Position numbers and translations under genes: made by a program
Source of the DNA: Sphingomonas nostoxanthinifaciens
GTDB taxonomy: Bacteria; Pseudomonadota; Alphaproteobacteria; Sphingomonadales; Sphingomonadaceae
DNA length: 64,000 nt
Direction of reading: 5' to 3'
Assembly: GCF_019930585.1 (NCBI RefSeq)
Contig: NZ_CP082839.1
Coordinates: forward strand, 434,001 to 498,000
The notes under the pieces: generated by a model
The model's database searches: none
What the model saw: only the letters and a program-made list of their open reading frames with translations
What the model was told of the DNA's origin: nothing
Part shown: in pieces, positions 48,676 through 56,738 of the stretch
How the letters are laid out: the number at the start of each line of letters is the position of its first letter
Position numbering within the stretch: the first letter of the stretch is position 1

Positions 48676-51480
48676 ATGATGCGCAGCTTGCTGCTCGCGA
48701 CCACGATGTTCGGACTGGTGACCCTCGCGCCGCTGGGGGCGCCCGCGATCGCGCAGACCGCGCCGCCGACGCAGGCCCGCGTCACGCCGCCCGACGACGT
48801 CGTCGGCGGCAAGGTCGGTGCCGACTATTTCCTCGCCAACTACACCAACACCACCAAGTGGCTGCAGAAGGTGGCGGGCGAGAGCGATCGGATGAAGCTC
48901 ATCTCGATCGGCAAGACCGCCGAGGGCCGCGACCAATGGATGGCGATCGTCTCCTCACCCGAAAATATCCGCAATATCGACCATTATCGCCAGGTCTCGC
49001 AGCAGCTCGCGCTGGCGAAGGGGCTGACCGACGATCAGGCGCACGCGCTCGCCAAGGACGGCAAGGCGGTGGTGTGGATCGACGCCGGCCTGCACGCGAC
49101 CGAGGTCACCAACGCGCAGACGCATCTCCAGATGGTCTACGAGATGCTGACCAAGAACGATCCCGAGACGCTGCGGCTGCTCAACGACGACATCACGTTG
49201 TTCGTCTGGGCCAATCCCGACGGGCTCGAGCTGGTCGCCGACTGGTATATGGCGCCGCAGGACCAGAAGAAGCGCGCGACCGAGACGATCCCGGTCCTCT
49301 ACCAGAAATATGTCGGCCACGACGATAATCGCGACAGCTTCGCCTCGAACCAGCCCGAGACGACCAACATGAACCGCGCCGGATATCGCGAATGGTATCC
49401 GCAGATCCTCTATAACGAGCATCAGACCGGGCCCGAGGGCGCGGTGGTGTTCATCCCGCCGTTCCGCGATCCGTACAATTTCAACAACGAACCGCTCGTC
49501 ATCAACCAGACCGACGTGGTCGGCGAGATGATGCACGCGCGCCTCGTGGCGCAGGGCAAGGGCGGCTCGGTGATGCGCTCGGGCGCGCCTTACTCGACCT
49601 GGTTCAACGGCGGCATCCGCACGGTCGGCTATTTCCACAACCAGATCGGCATCCTGACCGAGATCATCGGCAACCCGACCCCGATCGAGATCCCGCTGGT
49701 GCTCAAGAACCAGCTGCCGCGCCAGGACGAGGTGATGCCCATCCCGCCGGGCCCGTGGCATTTCCAGACCAGCCTCGATTACATCAAGGAGATGGATCGC
49801 GCGGTGCTCGACTATGCGTCGCGCTATCGCGAGACGGTGCTCTACAATCGCTACATCATGGGTCGCAACGAGATCCAGAAGGGCAGCCAGGATAGCTGGG
49901 TGATCACGCCGAAGCGCCTCAACGCGGCGCGCGACGCCGCCGCCAAGGCCGGCGCGGGCGCTGCACAGGAGGATAATGGCGGCGCGGCGGTGATCGGCCG
50001 CGAGGATCGGCCGGTGCCGACCGAGCTGTACCAGACGGTGCTGCACGATCCGGCGATGCGCGCGCCGCGCGCCTACATCATCCCGGCCGATGCGCAGCCG
50101 GACATGCCGACCACGGTCAAGTTCCTGAACTCGCTCATCAAGAACGGCATCGAGGTGCAGCAGGCGACCGCCGCCTTCACCTTTGGCGGCAAGAGCTACG
50201 CCGCCGGCTCGTACATCGTCCGCACCGATCAGGCGTTCCGCCCGCACGTGCTCGACATGTTCGAGCCGCAGGACCATCCGCAGGATTTCGCTTACCCCGG
50301 CGGTCCGCCGATCCGCCCCTACGACATCACCGGCTACACGCTCGCGCTGCAGATGAACGTGAAGTTCGACCGGCTGCTCGACGGCGCGCCGCAGGCCTTC
50401 CCGGTCATCCCCGACGTGATCGAGACGCCGCCAGCCGGGCATATGCTCGGCAGCGGGAGCGCCGGCTATGTCGTCAGCCACGCCACCAACAACAGCTTCA
50501 CGCTCACCAACCGCCTGCTCAAGGCCGGGCAGAAGGTCTATTGGCTGAAGGCGGCGACGACCGTCGACGGCGAGGCGCTCGCGCCCGGCGCGCTGTGGAT
50601 CCCGGCCTCGTCGGCCGCCAAGGCGGCAGTGACGAAGGCGGTCGCGACGCTCGGCATCGACGCGCATGCCGTCGCGGCCAAGCCCGCCGGCGACGTGATC
50701 GCGGTCAAGCCGGTGCGGATCGGCCTGGTCGACATCTATGGCGGCTCGATGGCGTCGGGCTGGACCCGCTGGCTGTTCGACCAGTATGAGTTCGGCTACA
50801 GCCGCGTCTATCCGCAGGAGCTCGATCGCGGCGGTCTCAACCGCAAATATGACGTGCTGATCTTCCAGAGCGACGTGCTGGGCCGCGAGGATTATCCGGG
50901 GCGCGGCCAACCCGACGCCGCCGAAATCCCGGCGCAATATCGGTCGTGGCTCGGGAAGATCACCAAGGAGAAGACCTATCCGGCGGTGGCCGATTTCGCC
51001 AAGGCGGGCGGCACGGTCATCACGATCGGCAACGCGTCCGCAATGGGGCCGGCGCTCGGCCTGCCGGTGACGAACGTGCTGATGACGACCGGCAAGAACG
51101 GCAAGCCGGCGACGATCCCGTCGAGCAAATATTATATCCCCGGCTCGATCCTGACGGCGAAGGTCGACACGAGCGATCCGCTCGCCTTCGGCCTGCCCGA
51201 GACGCTCAACGTCTTCTATTACAACAACCCGGTGTTCGTTGGCTCGATGAGCGATCCGTCGCTGCACAAGGTCAGCTGGTTCTACAATGACGATCCGCTG
51301 GTCTCGGGCTGGGCGTGGGGGCAGAAACTGCTCAACGGCAATGTCGGCGTCGTCGATGCGGCGCTCGGCAAGGGCCACGTCTTCCTGCTCGGGCCGGAGG
51401 TGACGCAGCGCGGCCAGCCCTATCCGACGTTCAAATTCCTGTTCAACGGCCTGTTCTACGGGCCCGCGACGAAGGGCTGA
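48676..51480 (+). CDS. Secreted M14-family zinc carboxypeptidase-like protein
   Basis: 934 residues with a signal peptide ending near AIAQ (about residue 27). The M14 zinc site begins with LHATEVTNAQ (HxxE) and the substrate arginine/asparagine region follows near NMNRAGYREW, with YNEHQTGPEG. The C-terminal about 250 residues look like a glutamine-amidotransferase-like domain (VGLVDIYGGSMASGW, DVLIFQSDVLG), a combination known in exported M14 proteins. ATG 48676 is chosen before the signal peptide. Probably degrades the imported ligand in the periplasm. Confidence 0.88.
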   Translation: MMRSLLLATTMFGLVTLAPLGAPAIAQTAPPTQARVTPPDDVVGGKVGADYFLANYTNTTKWLQKVAGESDRMKLISIGKTAEGRDQWMAIVSSPENIRNIDHYRQVSQQLALAKGLTDDQAHALAKDGKAVVWIDAGLHATEVTNAQTHLQMVYEMLTKNDPETLRLLNDDITLFVWANPDGLELVADWYMAPQDQKKRATETIPVLYQKYVGHDDNRDSFASNQPETTNMNRAGYREWYPQILYNEHQTGPEGAVVFIPPFRDPYNFNNEPLVINQTDVVGEMMHARLVAQGKGGSVMRSGAPYSTWFNGGIRTVGYFHNQIGILTEIIGNPTPIEIPLVLKNQLPRQDEVMPIPPGPWHFQTSLDYIKEMDRAVLDYASRYRETVLYNRYIMGRNEIQKGSQDSWVITPKRLNAARDAAAKAGAGAAQEDNGGAAVIGREDRPVPTELYQTVLHDPAMRAPRAYIIPADAQPDMPTTVKFLNSLIKNGIEVQQATAAFTFGGKSYAAGSYIVRTDQAFRPHVLDMFEPQDHPQDFAYPGGPPIRPYDITGYTLALQMNVKFDRLLDGAPQAFPVIPDVIETPPAGHMLGSGSAGYVVSHATNNSFTLTNRLLKAGQKVYWLKAATTVDGEALAPGALWIPASSAAKAAVTKAVATLGIDAHAVAAKPAGDVIAVKPVRIGLVDIYGGSMASGWTRWLFDQYEFGYSRVYPQELDRGGLNRKYDVLIFQSDVLGREDYPGRGQPDAAEIPAQYRSWLGKITKEKTYPAVADFAKAGGTVITIGNASAMGPALGLPVTNVLMTTGKNGKPATIPSSKYYIPGSILTAKVDTSDPLAFGLPETLNVFYYNNPVFVGSMSDPSLHKVSWFYNDDPLVSGWAWGQKLLNGNVGVVDAALGKGHVFLLGPEVTQRGQPYPTFKFLFNGLFYGPATKG

Positions 51481-51542
51481 GCGGAGCGGAGCGGGGCGAG
51501 CGGGGGTAGTCCCCCGTTCGCTCGGCGCGAACGGATCGGCTC

Positions 51543-51620
51543 GTGCTCCCGCGAATGCGGGAGCCCAGGGCTGCGGGCGTAGTGCCCGATAACCCTGGGC
51601 TCCTGCCTCCGCAGGAGCAC
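51543..51620. repeat. REP-like inverted repeat, family C copy 1
   Basis: Arms GTGCTCCCGC...GCGGGAGCCCAGGG and CCCTGGGCTCCTGC...GCAGGAGCAC pair over the whole element; each arm also forms its own hairpin. It lies between the convergent M14 peptidase and metE genes, a place suited to bidirectional termination. Confidence 0.8.
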
Positions 51621-51631
51621 GGAGGTGTGGG

Positions 51632-53926
51632 TCAGGGGGTGGCGCGCAAGGTGCGCGCCGCCGCCACCATTGCGGCGATCGCCGGCTTCACCTCGTCCCA
51701 CTTGCGCGTCTTGAGGCCGCAATCGGGGTTCACCCACAATTGCTCGGGCCGCAGATGCTGCTGGGCGAGCCGCACCAGCGCCACCATTTCGGCCTCGGTC
51801 GGCACGCGCGGCGCGTGGATGTCGTACACGCCCGGCCCGATCGCGCTGGGGTAGCGATAGCGGGCGAAGCCCTCCAGCAGCTCCATCTGCGAGCGCGCGG
51901 TCTCGATCGAGATCACGTCGGTGTCCATCGCGCCGATCGACGGCAGGATGTCGTTAAACTCCGAATAGCACATGTGGGTGTGGATCTGGGTCGCGTCGGC
52001 GACGCCGGCCGCGGTCAGCCGGAAGCAGTCGACCGCCCAGTCGAGATAATGCTGCCAGTCGCGTCGGTTGAGCGGCAGCCCCTCGCGCAATGCCGCCTCG
52101 TCGATCTGGATCGCCTTGCAGCCCGCGGCCTCGAGATCGAGCACCTCGTCGCGGATGGCGAGTGCGATCTGGCGGCACGACGCCTCGCGCGGCTGGTCGT
52201 CGCGCACGAAGCTCCAGTTGAGGATCGTCACCGGCCCGGTCAGCATGCCCTTGACCGGCTTGTCGGTCAGCGACTGCGCATAGCGCCACCATTCGACCGT
52301 CATCGGCGCCGGCCGCGAGACGTCGCCGTAGAGGATCGGCGGGCGCACGCAGCGCGAGCCGTAGCTCTGCACCCAGCCGCCGGTGGTGAAGGCGAAGCCC
52401 GACAGCCGCTCGCCGAAATATTGCACCATGTCGTTGCGCTCGAACTCGCCGTGGACGAGCATGTCGAGCCCGATCTCTTCCTGCCAGCGGATCGTGCGCG
52501 CGGTCTCCTCGCGCAGGAAGGCGTCGTAGGCCGCGTCGTCGATATTGCCGCGACCATGCTCGGCGCGCGCTTTGCGCACTTCGGCCGTCTGCGGGAACGA
52601 GCCGATCGTCGTGGTCGGGAAGGGCGGCAAGCCGAGCACGCCCGCCTGCGCGGCGGTGCGGGCGGCGTGGCCGCTGCGGCGCTCGCGCATGGCGGGGGTG
52701 GCAGCGTCGATGCGCGCCGCGACGGCGGGATCGTGGATCAACGGCGAGGTGCGGCGGTTGGCGGCGGCGCGCGACGCCAGTTCCAGCGCGTCGGGCACGC
52801 TCTCGCGGCCTTCGTTGAGCGCGCGCTTGAGCACGGCAAGCTCGGCCACCTTCTGCGCGGCGAAGGCGAGCCATTGCGTCACCTCGCGATCGAGCCCGCG
52901 CTCCAGCGCCAGATCGACCGGCACGTGCAGCAGCGAGCAGGACGGCGCGATCACGATGTCGCGCGTCGCCGCGACCGGCTCGATCCGGTCGAGCAAGGCG
53001 GCGAGGTCGGCGCGCCAGACGTTACGCCCGTCGATCACGCCGAGCGACAGCAGCAGCGACTTGGGTGCCGCCTGCAGCAATGGCTGGAGCTGCTCGGGCG
53101 CGCGCACGAGATCGACGTGCAGCCCCGCCACCGGCAGGTTCGCCGCGAACGACAGATTGTCGCCGAGGCTGCCGAAATAGGTCGCGAGCATGATCTTCAC
53201 GCTTTGGCGCGCCAGCTTGGCATAAGCGCGGGTGAGCGCGCGCCGCTGACGCTCGTCGAGATCGAGCACCAGCACCGGCTCGTCGATCTGCACCCATTCG
53301 ACGCCCGCCGCCGCCAGCTCGGCGAGGATCGCCGCATAGCGATCGAGCACGGTGTCGAGCAGGTCGAACGGATCGATCCCGCGGCCCTTGGCCAAGGTCA
53401 GCCACGTCACCGGGCCGAGCAGCACCGGGCGCGTCTCATAGCCCGCCGCCTTGGCCTCGCGATAATCGTCGACGATCTTCGCCCGGCCGGGCGTCAGCCT
53501 CTGGCCGGCGGTCAGTTCGGGCACCAGATAGTGATAATTGGTGTCGAACCATTTGGTCATCTCGCACGCCGTCAGGCTGCCATGGCCGTGGCCACAGCCG
53601 TCTTCGCCCGCGGTCGTGCCGCGCGCCATCGCGAAATACAGCTCGGTCGCGTCGGTGATCGCGGCATAGCGCGCTGGAATCGCACCCAGCATCACGCTGG
53701 TGTCGAGCACATGATCGTAGAGCGAGAAATCGTTGGACGGCAGCCAGTCGACGCCGCCGGCCTGCTGCCGCGCCCAGGCGGCGGTGCGCAGGCCCGATGC
53801 GGTTTCCTGCAGGTCGGCGAGGCTGGTCTGGCCCGACCAGTATTTTTCGAGCGCGAATTTCAGTTCGCGGCGCGGCCCGATGCGCGGGAAGCCGAGCGTG
53901 GCGACGGTGACGGTCATGGTCTTCAT
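51632..53926 (-). CDS. metE: Cobalamin-independent methionine synthase
   Basis: 764 residues; transfers methyl from methyltetrahydrofolate-triglutamate to homocysteine without B12. Two related barrels are present. Zinc ligands are in THMCYSEF (His, Cys) and NPDCGLKTRKW (Cys); the opening LGFPRIGPRRELKFALE is typical. Start ATG 53926; a second ATG at 53917 is possible. It lies 110 bases after a cobalamin riboswitch, which should shut it down when B12 is present and the cell can use MetH (not in window). Confidence 0.97.
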   Translation of the reverse strand: MKTMTVTVATLGFPRIGPRRELKFALEKYWSGQTSLADLQETASGLRTAAWARQQAGGVDWLPSNDFSLYDHVLDTSVMLGAIPARYAAITDATELYFAMARGTTAGEDGCGHGHGSLTACEMTKWFDTNYHYLVPELTAGQRLTPGRAKIVDDYREAKAAGYETRPVLLGPVTWLTLAKGRGIDPFDLLDTVLDRYAAILAELAAAGVEWVQIDEPVLVLDLDERQRRALTRAYAKLARQSVKIMLATYFGSLGDNLSFAANLPVAGLHVDLVRAPEQLQPLLQAAPKSLLLSLGVIDGRNVWRADLAALLDRIEPVAATRDIVIAPSCSLLHVPVDLALERGLDREVTQWLAFAAQKVAELAVLKRALNEGRESVPDALELASRAAANRRTSPLIHDPAVAARIDAATPAMRERRSGHAARTAAQAGVLGLPPFPTTTIGSFPQTAEVRKARAEHGRGNIDDAAYDAFLREETARTIRWQEEIGLDMLVHGEFERNDMVQYFGERLSGFAFTTGGWVQSYGSRCVRPPILYGDVSRPAPMTVEWWRYAQSLTDKPVKGMLTGPVTILNWSFVRDDQPREASCRQIALAIRDEVLDLEAAGCKAIQIDEAALREGLPLNRRDWQHYLDWAVDCFRLTAAGVADATQIHTHMCYSEFNDILPSIGAMDTDVISIETARSQMELLEGFARYRYPSAIGPGVYDIHAPRVPTEAEMVALVRLAQQHLRPEQLWVNPDCGLKTRKWDEVKPAIAAMVAAARTLRATP

Positions 53927-54036
53927 ACCCCGATGAAGCGCGGGCATGCAGACCGGACACAGGCATGCGCGGACGACGGCCGGCCGCGGCATGCAAGCGG
54001 CCAGCCCGGACACCCCGCCGGTGGACGTTATCGCGT

Positions 54037-54228
54037 CGGAGGCAGGTCTCCTGGCTCACGGATCGTCGCGTCGGCCTGGCCTTCCCGGCGGCTGGAAGCC
54101 GCCAGTGACACGTCTCGGCCGCCGCTCACCGCTTACAGTTGCGGGGGCAGCGCCGGCCTTGGCCACCGTGAGGCGGCCGCACCGGCTTCCCGTCTTAGCT
54201 CCGTCGGCAAACCGGCGGAGAACCTCGA
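54037..54228 (-). ncRNA. Cobalamin riboswitch controlling metE
   Basis: On the minus strand the conserved parts occur in order: GGGAAGCCGGTG, the GCCCCCGCAACTGTAAGCGG core, then GCCACTGG-like GTCACTGGCGGC, CCGGGAAGGCC, and the closing GAGCCAGGAGACCTGCCTCCG. This is the AdoCbl-type riboswitch (B12 box and peripheral loops). Limits are approximate. It sits between the lldD-like stop and metE. Confidence 0.94.
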
Positions 54229-54268
54229 CGATGCGCGTGTCCCATGCCACCGCCGGACCGTCAAGTCG

Positions 54269-54290
54269 CATATAAAGCTTTCTTTATATG
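54269..54290. promoter_or_regulatory. Perfect AT-rich palindrome at the metE promoter
   Basis: CATATAAAG-CTTT-CTTTATATG: 9-base arms with no mismatch in a region otherwise about 70 percent GC. It overlaps the stop codon of the lldD-like gene and lies some 40 bases before the riboswitch, where the metE promoter should be. It looks like an operator, less like a terminator, since no U-tract follows. Confidence 0.6.
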
Positions 54291-55426
54291 TGTTCGGCGA
54301 AGCGTGTGCGCAGTCGGTCGGGCGTGAGGGCGGCGGGGGTGCGGCAGCCGAGCTGGACCATCGCCTGCTCCAGCTCGGCGCGCAGCAGATGCAGGATGTG
54401 GGCGACGCCCGCCATGCCGGCCACGGCGAGCGCATGCACCTGCGGGCGGCCGATCATCACCGCCGTTGCCCCCAGCGCGAGCGCCTTGGCGATATCGGTG
54501 CCCGATCGCACGCCGCCGTCGAGCAAAAGCGGCACGCGCCCGCCGATCGCGTCGGCCATCGCCGGCATCATCTCGGGCGCGGTGACCACGTCGTCCAGTA
54601 CGCGTCCGCCATGGTTGGAGACGACCAGCCCGTCGGCGCCATGTTCGATCGCCATCGCCGCGTCGGCGGGGTTGAGAACGCCTTTGAGCAGGATCGGCAG
54701 GCGCGTCTGCGCGCGCAGCCACGCGACATCGTCCCAGCGCGGCGCGGCATCGACCAGCAGCGTGCCGAACAGGATCGCGCCGCCGGCGCTGGTCGTCTGG
54801 CGCAAGCGGGGATGGCCGCGCAGATTGGCGGCATCGACGCCCGCGGGCAGCGTCAGGCTCGCGCGCTTCACCGCCGAATCGACCGTCAGCATGATCGCTT
54901 CATACCCTGCCGTTTCGGCCCGGCGGACGAGATCGAGGCTGCGCGCGCGCTCGTCCTGCAGATAGAGCTGGAACCACAAGGACGCGGGCGGCCGGCCGAG
55001 GTCGGTCGCGGCGGCGCGGCTCGCCGTCGCCACCTCCTCCAGCGTCACGCTCGACAATGTGCTGAGCACCATCCCCGTCTCCAGCGCGGCGGCGGCGCGC
55101 GCGGTCGCGAGTTCGCCCTCCGGATGCGCGAGCCGGTGAAAGGCGATCGGCGCGAGCAGGATCGGCGCGGCGTGCGTCCGCCCGAACAAGGTGGTCGCCG
55201 TGCTTCCCCCGCGCAGGTCGGCCAGCACGCGCGGCAGCAGCCGCAGGCGCGCGAAGGCGGCGCGATTGTCGTGTAGCGTGCGTTCCTCGCCGCTGCCTTC
55301 TTGCACATAGCGCCACGCCTCGGCCGCCATATGCGCCGCCGCGCGCGTCTCGTAATCGGCGAGCGTCGCGACGCCGTCGGGCACGCCCGCATGCGGCGGC
55401 AGCGGCGCGGTCACGTCGTCGACCAT
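54284..55426 (-). CDS. FMN-dependent 2-hydroxy-acid dehydrogenase family protein
   Basis: 380 residues. FMN and catalytic motifs: YVQEGSGEERTLHDNRAAF (N-terminal Tyr), FQLYLQDERARS, MLTVDSAVKRAS, the His of [12 protein letters not shown] and LLDGGVRSGTD. It belongs with the lactate/glycolate/mandelate oxidase family but is distinct from the lldD at 29484. The start lies 16 bases inside the end of the dioxygenase gene, so the two are likely coupled. Substrate open. Confidence 0.87.
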   Translation of the reverse strand: MVDDVTAPLPPHAGVPDGVATLADYETRAAAHMAAEAWRYVQEGSGEERTLHDNRAAFARLRLLPRVLADLRGGSTATTLFGRTHAAPILLAPIAFHRLAHPEGELATARAAAALETGMVLSTLSSVTLEEVATASRAAATDLGRPPASLWFQLYLQDERARSLDLVRRAETAGYEAIMLTVDSAVKRASLTLPAGVDAANLRGHPRLRQTTSAGGAILFGTLLVDAAPRWDDVAWLRAQTRLPILLKGVLNPADAAMAIEHGADGLVVSNHGGRVLDDVVTAPEMMPAMADAIGGRVPLLLDGGVRSGTDIAKALALGATAVMIGRPQVHALAVAGMAGVAHILHLLRAELEQAMVQLGCRTPAALTPDRLRTRFAEHI

Positions 55427-56091
55427 TGCCGCAGCAGATTGTGGTAGACGCCGGTCAGCCGGTCGAGCGCGGCATGCTCGGGATGATCGCCGGTCAGGTC
55501 GCGCACCGCATTGTCGAGCTCGAACAGCAAGCGGCGCTGGTCGTCGCGCTGGACCATGCTCTGCGTCCAGAAGAAGGCGGCGAGCCGCACGCCGCGCGTC
55601 ACCGGCGTCACGTGGTGCAGGCTGCTGCCGGGATAGATGACAATATGCCCGGCGGGCAGCTTGACGCGCTGGGTGCCGAACAGATCCTCGATTACCAGTT
55701 CGCCGCCCTCGTAGCTGTCGGGATCGCTGAAGAACAAGGTCGAGGAGATGTCGGAGCGGACGCGCTGCTGCGAGCCGGGCAGCGGGAAGATCGCGCTGTC
55801 GACATGGCTGCCATAGGTGCCGCCACCCTCGTAGCGGTTGAAGCGCGGCGGCAGCACGCGCAGCGGCAGCGTCGCGGCGATGAACAGCGGGTTGCGCCCG
55901 AGCCGGTCGAGGATCAGATCGCCCAGTTGCCTCGCGACGGGATGATCGAGCGGCAGCTGCAGGTTGCTCTTCACGGTCACCGCACGATGGCCGGCGGTGG
56001 TGCGGCCATCCTCCCACGCGGCGGCCTCGAGCAGAGCGCGCGCGTCGCGCACCTCGTCGGGGGTGAGCAGATCGGGAATCGAAAGCAGCAT
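55411..56091 (-). CDS. PKHD-type Fe(II)/2-oxoglutarate dioxygenase (YbiX/PiuC-like)
   Basis: 226 residues, double-stranded beta-helix. The iron ligands are in GTYGSHVDSAIFP (His, Asp) and SSLHHVTPVTRG (His), with the 2-oxoglutarate arginine in the following GVRLAAFFWTQSMV. PiuC genes often neighbour siderophore receptors; no receptor is close here. The ATG at 56091 is chosen at MLLSIPDLLTPDEV, the family start. Function in this family is unproven. Confidence 0.9.
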   Translation of the reverse strand: MLLSIPDLLTPDEVRDARALLEAAAWEDGRTTAGHRAVTVKSNLQLPLDHPVARQLGDLILDRLGRNPLFIAATLPLRVLPPRFNRYEGGGTYGSHVDSAIFPLPGSQQRVRSDISSTLFFSDPDSYEGGELVIEDLFGTQRVKLPAGHIVIYPGSSLHHVTPVTRGVRLAAFFWTQSMVQRDDQRRLLFELDNAVRDLTGDHPEHAALDRLTGVYHNLLRQWSTT

Positions 56092-56222
56092 CGTCGATCG
56101 TCCTTCGCGCGAGCCTTGGGGCTCCGTGCGCGCCGAATAGCGGAAAGCGGCGATGCTGCCATAGTGCGTCACGCCGGCGCCGCGTTGCGCGCCGTTTATC
56201 CGCTGATGACGGGAGGCGTGTC

Positions 56223-56738
56223 GTGGACGAGGGTTCAAGCGGGAAGGCTGCCACCGCCTTTCCCTATCACCGCAGCATCTCGCCGGCGTTGGGCGTGCTG
56301 CTAGGCCTCGCCTTGGTCGAGACGGCGGTGCTGCACCTGATCGCGATGGCATTGTGGGGCTGGCCGATCGCCTTGCCGCTCGGCCTGCTCGACGTGGCGC
56401 TGGTCGCGGTGCTGGTCGGCCTGCTGCGCTCGATCCGTGCGCGCCCGGTGACGATCGCCGACGGCGTGCTGACGATGCGCCTCGGCTGGCTGAAGGTGGT
56501 GCCGATCCCGCTCGCCCACGTCGCTGGCCTGCGCGGCGCGTGGGATGCGGCGGCGATGAAGGCGCCGGGCGTGATGAACCTCGCGCTCGCGGCGTGGCCC
56601 AACGTGGTGGTCGATGTCGCGCCGCCCGTGCGCGTGCGCCGCCGCGAGATCGTCGCGGTCGCGCACAAGCTCGACGATCCCGCCGTCTTCGTCGCCGCGC
56701 TGGATCGCGCGCGTGCCGCTCAGGCGCCGGCGACGTAG
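56223..56738 (+). CDS. Membrane protein of unknown function
   Basis: 171 residues with two N-terminal membrane segments (about 22-45 and 50-68), then a soluble beta-rich half (TIADGVLTMRLGWLKVVPIP) that recalls bacterial PH-like domains. GTG start. The last 19 bases overlap the convergent DUF885 stop. It may anchor something at the inner membrane; not recognised further. Confidence 0.72.
   Translation: MDEGSSGKAATAFPYHRSISPALGVLLGLALVETAVLHLIAMALWGWPIALPLGLLDVALVAVLVGLLRSIRARPVTIADGVLTMRLGWLKVVPIPLAHVAGLRGAWDAAAMKAPGVMNLALAAWPNVVVDVAPPVRVRRREIVAVAHKLDDPAVFVAALDRARAAQAPAT

Noticed and set aside
48955..51378. An 807-codon frame antisense to the M14 peptidase
   Set aside because: Opposite a clear peptidase gene; repetitive, Arg/Asp/His-rich sequence typical of a shadow frame.
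54269..54290. A rho-independent terminator after the hydroxy-acid dehydrogenase gene
   Set aside because: The stem is AT-rich and spans the stop codon, and no U-run follows, so an operator is the better reading.
51740..55276. A 1178-codon plus-strand frame
   Set aside because: It runs antisense to both metE and the hydroxy-acid dehydrogenase, across the riboswitch, and resembles no protein family.
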